Of a DNA stretch of 64,000 nt, positions 26,717-36,084 are shown piece after piece. Under the pieces are notes generated by a model. It saw only the letters and a program-made list of their open reading frames with translations, had not been told where the DNA came from and searched no databases. A program made the translations under genes and the position numbers. The stretch lies in assembly GCA_947378305.1 (NCBI GenBank), contig CANCJJ010000001.1, positions 62,001 through 126,000 on the forward strand. The letters run 5' to 3'. How positions within the stretch are numbered: position 1 is the stretch's first letter; each line of letters opens with the position of its first letter. Source of the DNA: Phenylobacterium aquaticum. Its GTDB lineage: Bacteria; Pseudomonadota; Alphaproteobacteria; Caulobacterales; Caulobacteraceae.

Positions 26717-27807
26717 TGAAACTTTCTTACCCATCCGCCCTGATCCTGTTGGCCCTCGGGGCCCTGACCGTCACGGGGTGCAGCAAGACGCCTGTGGTTC
26801 GAGAAACCGCCGCCGAGCGGGCCCGGGCGGTTCAGGTGATCAAGATTGAGCCCCGGGTGATCGAAGGCTCGGTCGCCGCGGACGGCGTCCTGCTTCCCCG
26901 GGAGGAAGTGGCGGTCATGCCGGAAGTCTCTGGCTATCGGGTCGATCGCGTCCTGGTGGACGAGGGCCAGTATGTGCGTGCGGGTCAGCCCCTGGTTGAA
27001 ATCGACCGGGCCTTGATCAGTTCGCAGCTTGACCAGCAGAAGGCCCTGGCGGCCCAGGCGGCGGTCCAGGCCGAACAGGCCGAAGCCCAGGCAGCACGGG
27101 TCAAGGGTCTCGATGGTCAGGGCGTCCTGTCCCAGGAACAACTCGATCAACGCCGCTTTCAGGCGCGCGCCGCGCGCGCCACCGCCAATGCCCAGGCCGC
27201 CGCCGCCCGGGACATCGAAACCCGCGCCGGCAAGCTGACCGTCCGCGCCCCCGTTGCCGGTCTGGTCCTGGAACGGAATGTGCGGCCGGGTGACATGACC
27301 GCCCCTGCCGGGACCCCCTGGTTCCGGATTGCGCAGGGCGGTGAAATCGAACTCAAGGCAGAACTCTCGGAGCTGGACCTGGGTCGAATCCGGACCGGCC
27401 AGCGGGCTGAGGTCTCCCTCACCAGCGGGGCCGTCACCACCGGGACCGTGCGGGTCATTTCACCGCAGCTTTCCAGCCAGACCAAGCTGGGAAATGTGCG
27501 GATTCGTCTGCCTGTCAGGTCGGACATTCGCTCCGGCGGCTATGGTCGGGCCCAATTTTCCCAGGCTGGAACCCCAGGCCTTGCCGTTCCCGAAACGGCG
27601 ATCCGTTTTGATGCCAACGGGGCCAGCGTCATGGTGGTTGGACCGGACAACAAGGTCAAACGCGCCTCTGTGGTCACCGGCATTCGCGGCTCTGGCCTCG
27701 TGGCCCTGACTCAGGGCCCGCCAGCCGGAACCCTTGTCGTACAAGGGGCCGCAGCCTTCCTGCTCGATGGCGACACTGTCCGTCCTGTTCAGGGCTCCAG
27801 CAAATGA
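26716..27807 (+). CDS. RND efflux periplasmic adaptor (membrane fusion protein)
   Basis: A 363-residue HlyD/AcrA-type adaptor. The N-terminal lipoprotein signal ends with lipobox VTGC ('ALTVTGCSKTPV'). The barrel-sandwich/lipoyl halves ('VAVMPEVSGYRVDRVLVDEG' and 'KLTVRAPVAGLVLERNVRPG') flank a helical hairpin of about 75 residues; the beta-barrel and membrane-proximal domains follow. ATG 26716 overlaps the stop of the channel gene; a GTG one codon earlier is possible. It links the inner-membrane RND pump to the outer-membrane channel. Confidence 0.94.
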   Translation: MKLSYPSALILLALGALTVTGCSKTPVVRETAAERARAVQVIKIEPRVIEGSVAADGVLLPREEVAVMPEVSGYRVDRVLVDEGQYVRAGQPLVEIDRALISSQLDQQKALAAQAAVQAEQAEAQAARVKGLDGQGVLSQEQLDQRRFQARAARATANAQAAAARDIETRAGKLTVRAPVAGLVLERNVRPGDMTAPAGTPWFRIAQGGEIELKAELSELDLGRIRTGQRAEVSLTSGAVTTGTVRVISPQLSSQTKLGNVRIRLPVRSDIRSGGYGRAQFSQAGTPGLAVPETAIRFDANGASVMVVGPDNKVKRASVVTGIRGSGLVALTQGPPAGTLVVQGAAAFLLDGDTVRPVQGSSK

Positions 27808-30800
27808 GCCAGGACACATCGAAGGAGCATAATAGCGGCTTCGGAATTTCGAGCTGGGCGATCCGCAATCCCGTCCCCGTCGCCATACTGTTCATCGCCC
27901 TGGTCCTGACCGGAATGATCGCCTATGGCGGTCTACCGGTGAAGCAATACCCCAATGTCCAGTTCCCCCTGGTCACCATAACCGTGACCCAGAATGGGGC
28001 GGCCCCTTCAGAAATGGAGACCCAGATCACGCGTCCGGTCGAGGACGCCATGTCAGGGGTGACCGGGGTCAAGAATATCTTTTCCTCGGTGAGCCAGGGC
28101 GTTTCTGTCACGAGCATCGAGTTTGACCTGGGCCAGGACCTCCAGAAGAAAAAGGATGACGTCCAGTCACGGGTCGATCAGCTCCGGTCGGTCCTGCCCC
28201 GGGAAATTGATGAACCCACCGTCACCCGGGTCGAGCTGGATAGCCAACCCATACTGACCTACGCGGTCGAAGCGCCAGCCATGACCGACGCCCAACTGTC
28301 CTGGTTCATTGATGATACGGTCGCCCGCACGGTGCAGGCGGCACCTGGCGTGTCCCAGACCAGCAGGGTCGGCGGGGCCAATCGCGAAATCAACATCGTC
28401 GTTGATCCCAACAAGCTCACGGCCCGTGGCCTGACGGCCGCCTCGGTCAATGCCGCCCTGCGCGGCTTCGATGTCGATGCCGCCGGTGGCCGGGTCTCGG
28501 TCGGGGGACGCGAACAGACCCTGCGAATCCTGGGCGCGGTCAATACCCTTGAGGCCCTGCAAAACCTGACCATCCCGACGGGTCAGGGGCGGTTCGTAAA
28601 ACTGTCCGACGTCGCCCAGATTGGTGACGGAGCCTCCGAGCCCCGCGGCTTTGCCCGGTTCAACAATCGCCCGGTGGTGGGCTTCCAGGTCATGAAGACC
28701 CGGGATTCCAGCGACGTGGCCGTGGATGACGGCGTCGTTGCCGTCCTGGCCAAGCTTCAGAAGGCCACGCCCGGGGTCAAGTTCGTGCGGATCTTCACCT
28801 CGGTGGATGAAACCCGGGCCAGTTTCGAGGCGACAAAACACGTCCTGCTCGAAGGCATGCTCCTGGCGGCCATCGTGGTCTTCGTCTTCCTGCGCGACTG
28901 GCGATCGACCCTGATCACAGCCTTCGCCATGCCGGTCTCCTTGATCCCGACCTTCTTCATCATGAACCTGTTCGGCTTTTCGCTGAATGTCGTCACCCTG
29001 CTGGCCTTGACCCTGGTCGTCGGCATTCTGGTGGATGACGCCATTGTCGAGATCGAGAATATCGAAAAGCGTGTGGCCCAGGGCATGCGGCCCTACCAGG
29101 CCTCCATCATGGGCGCGGACGCCATTGGTCTGGCCGTTGTGGCCACCACCATGGCAATTGTCGTGGTCTTTACGCCGGTCAGCTTCATGGGCGGCATGCC
29201 GGGACAATTCTTCCGGGAGTTTGGCCTGACGGTCTCCGTAGCCGTCCTCTTCTCCCTGGTGGTTGCGCGGCTCCTGACCCCGCTTATGGCCGCCTATCTT
29301 CTCAAGCCCGCAACCGAGATCCATCCCAGGAAGCCCTTTGAGGGCTTTTATCGCCGGGCCCTGGAATGGGCCCTGGATCACCGCATTGTTTCCTTGGTGG
29401 CAGGCGGCGTCCTGTTTGTCCTCTCGGTGCTGCTGGTGCCGCTCCTGCCCACAGGGTTCCAGCCTGCCGGGGATCCCGATTATATCTATATCAAGATCCA
29501 GGGACCGCCCGGGGCCACAGCGGCCGATATGGAAAACAGCGCCCGGCGGGTCACCAATATCTTCGAGGGTCGTCAAGGCGTTCGCGGCGTCTTCACCCAG
29601 GTTGGCTCAACGGCTGCGACCGGGAATGTCGGTTTCGGCGGCGGTGGTGGCGGCTCTGACCTGCGCGAAGGCACAGTCATTGTCCTGCTCCAGGAAAAGC
29701 GGTCCGTGACCGGGGATGATGTCAAGAACGCGACCCGCCAGATGCTGCGGACAATTCCCGACGCCCGGATCACCTTCCTGGACTTCCAAGGCGGAGCAGG
29801 CATCGAACAGGTGCTGACCAGTGATGACCCCGTGGCCCTGCAGGCGGCCAGCGCGGAGCTGGAAAAGCAAATGCGGTCGCTCAGCATTATTGCCGACCCC
29901 CGGCCCTCCATCCCCCCGGTCGGTCCGGAGCTGATTATTCGTCCCAGACCCGCCGACGCGGCCCGGCTCGGAGTCTCGGTGGACTCCATTGCCCAGGTGG
30001 CCCGGATTGCGACCATCGGGGACATTGATGCCAATGTGGCCAAGCTGACCGATGGTGAGCGACGGATTCCTGTGCGTATCCGTCTGTCGGCCGATACGCG
30101 GGCCGACCTGGCCCAGATCCGCGCCTTGCGGGTACCGACGGCCAATGGGGGCCTGACCACCCTGGATGCCGTGGCTGACATTACCTTCCAGGCCGGTCCG
30201 GCCCGGATCAACCGGTTGAACCGCAAGCGCGAGCTGACCATCCAGGCCGAACTGAATGGCTCGGTTCAGGGACCCGCCGCGAAGGCGATAGCCAACCTGC
30301 CGATCATGAAGCACCTGCCCCCCGGCGTGGGTCCGGCAGAACGCGGGCAATTACAGGCCATGAAGGAGCTGTTCGGCAATTTCGGCATGGCGCTGTTTGC
30401 CGGGGTTGCGATGATTTACGGGGTTCTGGTCCTGCTGTTCCGGTCCTTCTTCAAGCCGGTCATCATCCTGTCTGCCCTGCCGCTGGCGGTGGGTGGAGCA
30501 TTTATCGGCCTCCTGGCCTTCAAGCTGTCCTTGAGCATCCCCTCCCTGATCGGGTTCCTGATGCTGCTGGGTCTGGCGGCGAAGAATTCCATCCTGCTGG
30601 TGGAATACGCCATTGAGCGCGAGCGCGAAGGCATGGGCCAGAGGGAATCCCTGATCGAAGCCTGCCGGGAACGTGCGCGACCGATCGTCATGACGACCAT
30701 GGCCATGGCGGCCGGCATGCTGCCTACGGCTTTTGCCCTGGAAAAAGGTGCCGAATTCCGCCAGCCCATGGCGGTGGCCGTGATTGGCGGCCTGATCACC

Positions 30801-30935
30801 TCGACCCTCTTGTCCCTGGTGCTCGTACCCGTGGTTTATGAGTTCGTGGACGATTTCGAAAACTGGCTCAAACCCCGGCTGGCCAGGCTGGTCACCCCCC
30901 GGGAAGCGCCAGAACCCCGGGGACCGCTGGCCTAG
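27804..30935 (+). CDS. RND efflux pump, inner-membrane permease (HAE1/AcrB-like)
   Basis: A 1043-residue RND transporter of full family length. The first helix is near residue 20 ('NPVPVAILFIALVLTGMIAY'), followed by a large periplasmic loop, helices 2-6 with the proton-relay segment 'VVGILVDDAIVEIENI', and a mirrored second half ending in 'LLGLAAKNSILLVEYAIE'. The gene overlaps the adaptor by four bases (ATGA). The complete channel-adaptor-pump set on one transcript should expel hydrophobic or amphipathic compounds using proton motive force. Substrate range cannot be inferred. A Gly-rich loop 'FGGGGGGSD' lies near residue 615. Confidence 0.95.
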   Translation: MSQDTSKEHNSGFGISSWAIRNPVPVAILFIALVLTGMIAYGGLPVKQYPNVQFPLVTITVTQNGAAPSEMETQITRPVEDAMSGVTGVKNIFSSVSQGVSVTSIEFDLGQDLQKKKDDVQSRVDQLRSVLPREIDEPTVTRVELDSQPILTYAVEAPAMTDAQLSWFIDDTVARTVQAAPGVSQTSRVGGANREINIVVDPNKLTARGLTAASVNAALRGFDVDAAGGRVSVGGREQTLRILGAVNTLEALQNLTIPTGQGRFVKLSDVAQIGDGASEPRGFARFNNRPVVGFQVMKTRDSSDVAVDDGVVAVLAKLQKATPGVKFVRIFTSVDETRASFEATKHVLLEGMLLAAIVVFVFLRDWRSTLITAFAMPVSLIPTFFIMNLFGFSLNVVTLLALTLVVGILVDDAIVEIENIEKRVAQGMRPYQASIMGADAIGLAVVATTMAIVVVFTPVSFMGGMPGQFFREFGLTVSVAVLFSLVVARLLTPLMAAYLLKPATEIHPRKPFEGFYRRALEWALDHRIVSLVAGGVLFVLSVLLVPLLPTGFQPAGDPDYIYIKIQGPPGATAADMENSARRVTNIFEGRQGVRGVFTQVGSTAATGNVGFGGGGGGSDLREGTVIVLLQEKRSVTGDDVKNATRQMLRTIPDARITFLDFQGGAGIEQVLTSDDPVALQAASAELEKQMRSLSIIADPRPSIPPVGPELIIRPRPADAARLGVSVDSIAQVARIATIGDIDANVAKLTDGERRIPVRIRLSADTRADLAQIRALRVPTANGGLTTLDAVADITFQAGPARINRLNRKRELTIQAELNGSVQGPAAKAIANLPIMKHLPPGVGPAERGQLQAMKELFGNFGMALFAGVAMIYGVLVLLFRSFFKPVIILSALPLAVGGAFIGLLAFKLSLSIPSLIGFLMLLGLAAKNSILLVEYAIEREREGMGQRESLIEACRERARPIVMTTMAMAAGMLPTAFALEKGAEFRQPMAVAVIGGLITSTLLSLVLVPVVYEFVDDFENWLKPRLARLVTPREAPEPRGPLA

Positions 30936-30962
30936 GGTCCGGACCTGAGGGCGGGGTTGGCT

Positions 30963-31955
30963 CTAAGCCTTTCCCGCCAAAACCTGGGAGAACAGGTCAG
31001 GGTCGACATTGCCACCGGACAGGACCAGGCCAACACAGGTGCCCGGCTTGGCAGGACCGATCTTGCCCGCCAAGAGGGCCGCCAGTCCGACGACACCGCC
31101 GGGCTCGACCACCAGCTTGAGGGTGGAATAGGCATAGCGCATGGCGCAGGCCACCTCGGCATCGTCGACCACCGCAATGGTCGAGACGACCTGCTGGAGA
31201 ATGGGGAAGGTCAGGACCCCCGGGGCCGGGCTTTCGAGGGAGTCACAGAGGGTCCGGGTCTCGGGCTTCAAGCCCTGGCGCACGCCGGACTCGAGGGACC
31301 TCAGGGTGTCATCATAGCCCGCAGGCTCGACGCCAACCACCTGGGTCTCAGGGGAAAGGGTCTTCATGGCCAGACCCGACCCCGCCATAAGGCCACCCCC
31401 GCCGACGGGGGCAATCATCACGTCCAGATGGGCTCCGAGCGCCTTGACCTGCTGGAACAGCTCAAGCCCTACCGTGCCCTGCCCCGCAATAATGTCTGGG
31501 TCATCAAAGGCAGGCACCATGACGGCACCCCGGGCCTTGGCAATCTCTGCCGAAATGGCGACCCTGTCCTCGGTCATGCGGTCAAAGAAGACGATCTCTG
31601 CGCCATAGCCCCGGGTTGCGCTGACCTTCACGGACGGGGCGTCTGCCGGCATGACAATCACGGCGGGCATGCCCAAAAGTCGCGCGGCGAGGGCGACCCC
31701 TTGCGCATGATTGCCCGACGAAAAGGCCACCACACCCTGGGCGCGCTGGGCCTCGGGAATCTGGACCAATCGATTATAGGCCCCCCGGAACTTGAAGGCC
31801 CCGACCCTTTGCAGGGTTTCCGGCTTGATCAGGACCCGCAGGCCAAGATGGGCATTCAGGGCCGGGCTTTCGATCAAGGGTGTCATCACCGCCTGACCCG
31901 CCAGCCTGAGTGCCGCCGCCTCGATATCGGCGAACTGGATGGCCAGGTCGCTCAT
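30963..31955 (-). CDS. Threonine/serine dehydratase-like PLP enzyme
   Basis: A 330-residue fold-type II PLP enzyme. The PLP lysine is in '[13 protein letters not shown]', the substrate loop is '[14 protein letters not shown]' and the phosphate loop is '[13 protein letters not shown]'. It lacks the C-terminal ACT-like regulatory domain of biosynthetic IlvA, so it is more like catabolic threonine/serine dehydratases or serine racemase. It overlaps the upstream VOC gene by four bases (ATGA). Confidence 0.9.
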   Translation of the reverse strand: MSDLAIQFADIEAAALRLAGQAVMTPLIESPALNAHLGLRVLIKPETLQRVGAFKFRGAYNRLVQIPEAQRAQGVVAFSSGNHAQGVALAARLLGMPAVIVMPADAPSVKVSATRGYGAEIVFFDRMTEDRVAISAEIAKARGAVMVPAFDDPDIIAGQGTVGLELFQQVKALGAHLDVMIAPVGGGGLMAGSGLAMKTLSPETQVVGVEPAGYDDTLRSLESGVRQGLKPETRTLCDSLESPAPGVLTFPILQQVVSTIAVVDDAEVACAMRYAYSTLKLVVEPGGVVGLAALLAGKIGPAKPGTCVGLVLSGGNVDPDLFSQVLAGKA

Positions 31956-32371
31956 CGGGCGAATACCATGGCATCATCGGCAAAGGCCTTGAACTCAAGC
32001 GCATTGCCGGACGGATCGAGGAAGAACAGGGTGGCCTGTTCGCCGGGCTGACCCTTGAACCGGATCTGGGGCGGAATGATGAAGTCAGTCCCTGCGGCCT
32101 CGAGCCGGTCCGCCATGGCCTGCCAGGCCTCCAGGGCCAGGATCACCCCGAAATGGCGCACGGGGACGTCTTCCCCGTCGACCGCATTTGTCGCGGCCCG
32201 GGACAATTCCTCCGGGGCCAGGTGGGCCACGATCTGATGGCCGTGGAAATCGAAGTCGATCCATTCGGGACTGGATCGGCCTTCGGGACACCCGAGAAGG
32301 TCACCATAGAAACGGCGGGCCTCGGCGAGGTCGCGCACGGGAAAAGCGAGGTGAAAGCGTGATCTGGTCAT
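31952..32371 (-). CDS. VOC-family (glyoxalase-like) protein
   Basis: A 139-residue vicinal oxygen chelate protein with two beta-alpha-beta-beta-beta units. Putative metal ligands are His7 ('RFHLAFPV'), His about 74 ('VRHFGV') and Glu in the closing '[12 protein letters not shown]'. Family members include glyoxalases, dioxygenases and resistance proteins; the substrate is not predictable from sequence. Translationally coupled upstream of the threonine dehydratase-like gene. Confidence 0.88.
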   Translation of the reverse strand: MTRSRFHLAFPVRDLAEARRFYGDLLGCPEGRSSPEWIDFDFHGHQIVAHLAPEELSRAATNAVDGEDVPVRHFGVILALEAWQAMADRLEAAGTDFIIPPQIRFKGQPGEQATLFFLDPSGNALEFKAFADDAMVFAR

Positions 32372-32576
32372 GGGCCCATTCTAGTCATTGCGCGATCCCG
32401 GCTCCAGCCGGGAAAAGGCTTGACGTGCATCCGTCGCCAAGGTCTATCCCAACTGACCACAAATCAGGCACCTCATGGAGCCGCTGGGGTCACCGAAAAC
32501 TCGATCAAGTCCACCCGCCGAGTGCCTGTCGAAGGGCGTGGCTGGACCCGCACGGCAGGCTGCGGATCTGTATCTC

Positions 32577-33863
32577 ATGGGTAATGTAACGGTCATCGGC
32601 GCTCAGTGGGGCGATGAAGGCAAGGGAAAGCTGGTCGACTGGCTGTCGAATCGCGCCGATGTGGTGGTGCGGTTTCAGGGCGGTCACAATGCCGGGCACA
32701 CCCTGGTCGTCGGCGATCAGGTCTACAAGCTGTCCCTGCTGCCGTCGGGGGTTGTCCAGGGCAAGCTGTCGGTGATCGGCAATGGCGTGGTCGTGGACCC
32801 CTGGCACCTGCTGGAAGAAATCGCCAAGATCGGGGCCCAGGGCATCAACATCACCCCGGACCTGCTGGTGCTGGCCGACAATGCCGCCCTCATCCTGCCC
32901 CTGCACCGCGACCTGGACCAGGCGCGGGAAAAGGCGGCCGTCAACAAGATCGGAACGACCGGGCGAGGCATTGGTCCGGCCTATGAGGACAAGGTCGGAC
33001 GCCGGGCCATCCGGGTGGGCGATCTGGCCGACCGCGAGGCCCTGGAGGCCAAGATTGACCGGCTGCTCGCCCACCACGGCCCCCTGCGACGTGGCCTAGG
33101 CCTGCCCGAATTTGATGCCGCGGGCCTCTTGGCCGAGCTTGGGGCCATGGCCCCGAAAATCCTGCCCTTCGCCCGTCCGGCCTGGCGCTTGCTGGATCAG
33201 GCGGTCAAGTCCGGCAAGCGGGTGCTCTTTGAAGGGGCACAAGGCGCCTTGCTGGATGTCGACCATGGCACCTATCCCTATGTGACCTCCTCCAACACCG
33301 TGGCCGGGCAGGCCGCCGCCGGATCCGGCCTGGGTCCGAAGGGGGCCGGTTTCGTCCTGGGTATCGTCAAGGCCTATACGACCCGGGTCGGCGAAGGCCC
33401 CTTCCCCACCGAGCTCTTTGACGACATCGGACAGCATCTGGGCACGGTCGGCCGCGAGTTTGGCGTCGTCACCGGTCGCCCCCGGCGATGTGGCTGGTTT
33501 GACGCCGTCCTGGTGCGACAATCGGTGGCCCTGAACGGCATTGATGGCATAGCCCTGACCAAGCTGGACATTCTCGATGGCCTGCCCACCCTGAAAATCT
33601 GCGTGGGCTACCGGCTGGGGGACCAGACCTTTGACTACCTGCCTGCGGGCCTCAAGGCCCAGTCAGCCCTGACCCCCATCTATGAGGAAATGGAGGGCTG
33701 GAGCGAAAGTACGGCCGGGGCCACGTCCTGGAAGGACCTGCCTGCAAATGCCGTCAAATATGTCCGCAGGGTCGAGGAACTGATCGGCGCGCCCGCCGCC
33801 ATGGTGTCTACCAGCCCGCAAAGGGACGATACCATCATGGTCCGTGACCCCTTCCAGGACTAG
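32577..33863 (+). CDS. purA: Adenylosuccinate synthetase
   Basis: A 428-residue enzyme joining IMP and aspartate with GTP hydrolysis, the first committed step to AMP. The start ATG 32577 gives the family N-terminus '[18 protein letters not shown]'. Further signatures are '[13 protein letters not shown]', '[14 protein letters not shown]' and '[12 protein letters not shown]'. The ORF-track start (32475) adds 34 non-homologous residues and is rejected. Monocistronic, with a palindromic repeat after the stop codon. Confidence 0.97.
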   Translation: MGNVTVIGAQWGDEGKGKLVDWLSNRADVVVRFQGGHNAGHTLVVGDQVYKLSLLPSGVVQGKLSVIGNGVVVDPWHLLEEIAKIGAQGINITPDLLVLADNAALILPLHRDLDQAREKAAVNKIGTTGRGIGPAYEDKVGRRAIRVGDLADREALEAKIDRLLAHHGPLRRGLGLPEFDAAGLLAELGAMAPKILPFARPAWRLLDQAVKSGKRVLFEGAQGALLDVDHGTYPYVTSSNTVAGQAAAGSGLGPKGAGFVLGIVKAYTTRVGEGPFPTELFDDIGQHLGTVGREFGVVTGRPRRCGWFDAVLVRQSVALNGIDGIALTKLDILDGLPTLKICVGYRLGDQTFDYLPAGLKAQSALTPIYEEMEGWSESTAGATSWKDLPANAVKYVRRVEELIGAPAAMVSTSPQRDDTIMVRDPFQD

Positions 33864-33864
33864 G

Positions 33865-33935
33865 GCCTGTCATTTGAGACGTTAGAGTCGGTGTCGCGCC
33901 GACCAACCGGTTCCCGCTAATCGGAACAGGCGCTC
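33865..33935. repeat. Dispersed palindromic repeat, copy 4, between purA and rpoH
   Basis: The right arm 'AACCGGTTCCCGCTAATCGG' followed by AACAGGC is a reverse-oriented, diverged copy of the repeat at 23195-23244. Outer GCCTGT (33865-33870) pairs with ACAGGC (33926-33931). The left arm is largely replaced by unrelated sequence. It fills the convergent gap between purA and rpoH and may act as a transcript end. Confidence 0.55.
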
Positions 33936-33936
33936 G

Positions 33937-34824
33937 TCAGGCCTCGATCAGATGCTTTTCCCGGGCGGCGGCCATCATGGCCTTTTGCAGCTTTTCAAAG
34001 GCCCGCACCTCGATCTGGCGAATCCGCTCCCGGCTGACCCCATAGGAGACGGCCAGTTCCTCCAGGGTTGTGGGCTCATCCTGAAGCCGGCGCTGGGTGA
34101 GGATGTGCCGCTCACGATCGCTAAGTTCGGTCATGGCCGCTTCCAGCAGGCTCATACGCTGGGTCCGCTCCTGGCTTTCGGCGACCTGGGTCTCCTGGCT
34201 GACGGCTCCGGTATCTTCGAGCCAGTCCTGCCATTCGCTTTCGCCATCCATGCGCATGGGGGCATTGAGGGAGGCATCCGGGCCGGACAGGCGGCGGTTC
34301 ATCGACACCACCTCCTCATCCAGAACCCCAAGCTTGGTGGCAATCTCACTGACCTGTTCCGGCCGCAAGTCCCCCTCTTGAAAGGCGGAAATCGCGCTCT
34401 TGGCCTTTCTCAGGTTGAAGAAAAGCTTCTTCTGGGCCGCTGTCGTGCCCATCTTGACCAGGCTCCAGGAGCGCAGGATGTATTCCTGGATCGAGGCCCG
34501 GATCCACCACATGGCATAAGTCGCCAGACGGAATCCCTTGTCGGGCTCGAACTTCTTGACCGCCTGCATCAGGCCGACATTGCCTTCGGAAATCACCTCG
34601 CCAATCGGCAGGCCATAGCCGCGATATCCCATGGCAATCTTGGCCACCAGTCGCAGGTGACTGGTCACCATCCGGTGGGCAGCGGCGGGATCCTGATGCT
34701 CCTTCCACCTCTGGGCCAGCATGAACTCTTCGTCCTTGGCCAGCATGGGGAATTTGCGGATTTCGGTCAGATAGCGGCTTAGGCCCCCGTCCGGGGTCAT
34801 GACTGCCAGTGAATTCGTCGCCAT
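33937..34824 (-). CDS. rpoH: RNA polymerase heat-shock sigma factor sigma32
   Basis: A 295-residue sigma70-family factor. The RpoH box 'QKKLFFNLRKAK' identifies it as sigma32. Region 2 ('EGNVGLMQAVKKFEPDKGFR', 'LATYAMWWIRASIQEYI') and region 4 ('ELAVSYGVSRERIRQIEVRA') are complete. I chose ATG 34824, with AGGAG eight bases upstream, over the ORF start 34875. A sigma32-type promoter lies about 72-100 bases upstream, suggesting positive autoregulation, as known for C. crescentus. DnaK and DnaJ, which regulate sigma32 in other bacteria, lie at the right end of the window. Confidence 0.97.
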   Translation of the reverse strand: MATNSLAVMTPDGGLSRYLTEIRKFPMLAKDEEFMLAQRWKEHQDPAAAHRMVTSHLRLVAKIAMGYRGYGLPIGEVISEGNVGLMQAVKKFEPDKGFRLATYAMWWIRASIQEYILRSWSLVKMGTTAAQKKLFFNLRKAKSAISAFQEGDLRPEQVSEIATKLGVLDEEVVSMNRRLSGPDASLNAPMRMDGESEWQDWLEDTGAVSQETQVAESQERTQRMSLLEAAMTELSDRERHILTQRRLQDEPTTLEELAVSYGVSRERIRQIEVRAFEKLQKAMMAAAREKHLIEA

Positions 34825-34895
34825 GAACAACACTCCTGATCCGGAAAGACCCGACCAACATCCCCCGTCGGTCACCGGCTAACCCAGTGGCATTT

Positions 34896-34924
34896 ATCTA
34901 GGGTTCGAAAATGGCACCTTCAAG
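34896..34924 (-). promoter_or_regulatory. Sigma32-type promoter of rpoH
   Basis: On the minus strand CTTG is followed after exactly 17 bases by CCCTAGAT, matching the alphaproteobacterial sigma32 form CTTG-N17/18-CYTATNT in most positions. It resembles the heat-shock promoter described for rpoH of C. crescentus. Transcription would start about 65 bases before ATG 34824. Confidence 0.65.
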
Positions 34925-34945
34925 GCTGGTACGAATACTTATCAA

Positions 34946-35977
34946 TCAAAGCTCTGCCAAACCGGCCTCGAGCCTGGCCATGTCTTCCGGCAATTGGCTT
35001 TCAAACCTCAGGACCTCACCCGTCACCGGATGAACAAAGCCCAGCAGGGCCGCATGCAGGGCCTGCCTCTGCAAACCCGCCTCGGCCAGGGCCGTCCGGA
35101 CCGCCTGGGCGGGGGCTCCGGCCCCATAGACGGGATCGCCAAGACAGGGGGCACCAAGGGCCGCCAGGTGGACGCGGATCTGGTGGGTGCGTCCGGTTTC
35201 CAGCCGACAGGCCACCCGCGCAGCCAGGGGCCTGTCAGGCGGTCCGAAGACCTGCTCGACAGCATAATGGGTGATGGCCTCGCGCCCGCCGGACTTCAGC
35301 ACGGCCATCTTCTTGCGGTCATGGGACGAGCGACCGATCCGTGTCGTCAACTGCCCCTGGGCGGGCTTGGGAGCCCCCCGCACCAGGGCCACATAGGCCC
35401 GGTCAATGTCATGGGCGGCAAACAGGGCCGAAAGCCCCTGATGGGCTGCGTCAGACTTTGCGGCGACGACAATGCCTGAGGTTTCCTTGTCGATCCTGTG
35501 CACAATGCCTGGGCGGGCCACACCACCAATGCCCGAAAGCGAGGCCCCGCAATGGTGCAGCAGGGCATTGACCAGGGTCCCGGTCTCATTTCCCGGGGCC
35601 GGATGGACGGCCATGCCAGCTGGCTTGTCGATGACGATCAGGTGGGGGTCTTCATAGAGGACGGTCAGGGGAATGGCTTCGGGAGCGGGCTCCGCAGCCA
35701 CGGGGGCTGGAACTGCAATTTCATAGTCTCCTGGCTGGGCCTTTGCGGAGGCGTCGGTCAGGACCTGACCATTTCGGCGCACAGCCCCGCTGGCCAGGAG
35801 CGCCTGTAGCCGGGCTCGGGAATAGTCGGGCAGGGCCTCTGCAAGCACCTTGTCCAGCCGTCCGGTCGCGGCCTCTGCGCTCAGGGCCAGCTTGACCAGA
35901 ACCCCGCCCGCCTCGGGCAGGTCGCCGTCCTCAAGGCCAAGCGCGGCCTCAATCAGATGGGGCTCGGCGTCGCTCAT
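34946..35977 (-). CDS. rluD: RluA/RluD-family 23S rRNA pseudouridine synthase
   Basis: A 343-residue pseudouridine synthase. An S4-like RNA-binding domain lies near residues 35-95 ('GRLDKVLAEALPDYSRARLQ'); the catalytic domain has 'VIDKPAGMAVHPAPGN', the catalytic Asp in 'IVHRIDKETSGIVV' and 'LETGRTHQIRVHLAALG'. Architecture fits RluD, which modifies helix 69 of 23S rRNA. The motif HRIDKETSG differs conservatively from the usual HRLDKDTSG. Upstream of rpoH on the same strand and divergent from phoD. Confidence 0.92.
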   Translation of the reverse strand: MSDAEPHLIEAALGLEDGDLPEAGGVLVKLALSAEAATGRLDKVLAEALPDYSRARLQALLASGAVRRNGQVLTDASAKAQPGDYEIAVPAPVAAEPAPEAIPLTVLYEDPHLIVIDKPAGMAVHPAPGNETGTLVNALLHHCGASLSGIGGVARPGIVHRIDKETSGIVVAAKSDAAHQGLSALFAAHDIDRAYVALVRGAPKPAQGQLTTRIGRSSHDRKKMAVLKSGGREAITHYAVEQVFGPPDRPLAARVACRLETGRTHQIRVHLAALGAPCLGDPVYGAGAPAQAVRTALAEAGLQRQALHAALLGFVHPVTGEVLRFESQLPEDMARLEAGLAEL

Positions 35978-36034
35978 GCCTTCAGCACTTTTCGGGCACG
36001 GAACAAGATTAAGCTATGGGCTCTAGACATCGTC

Positions 36035-36052
36035 CTGTCATACACCTTCAGT
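36035..36052 (+). promoter_or_regulatory. Possible Pho box upstream of phoD
   Basis: 'CTGTCATACACCTTCAGT' has a perfect first half-site (CTGTCAT) of the PhoB consensus but a poor second one. It lies 33 bases before the start of a phosphatase gene of the type often in the Pho regulon. Evidence is one half-site plus context. Confidence 0.3.
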
Positions 36053-36084
36053 AGACGAATGCGATCATCCTGGGGGGACAATTG

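Noticed and set aside
28167-29576. 469-residue minus-strand ORF opposite the RND pump
   Set aside because: His/Asp/Gln-rich shadow frame without recognisable motifs; the pump gene is complete.
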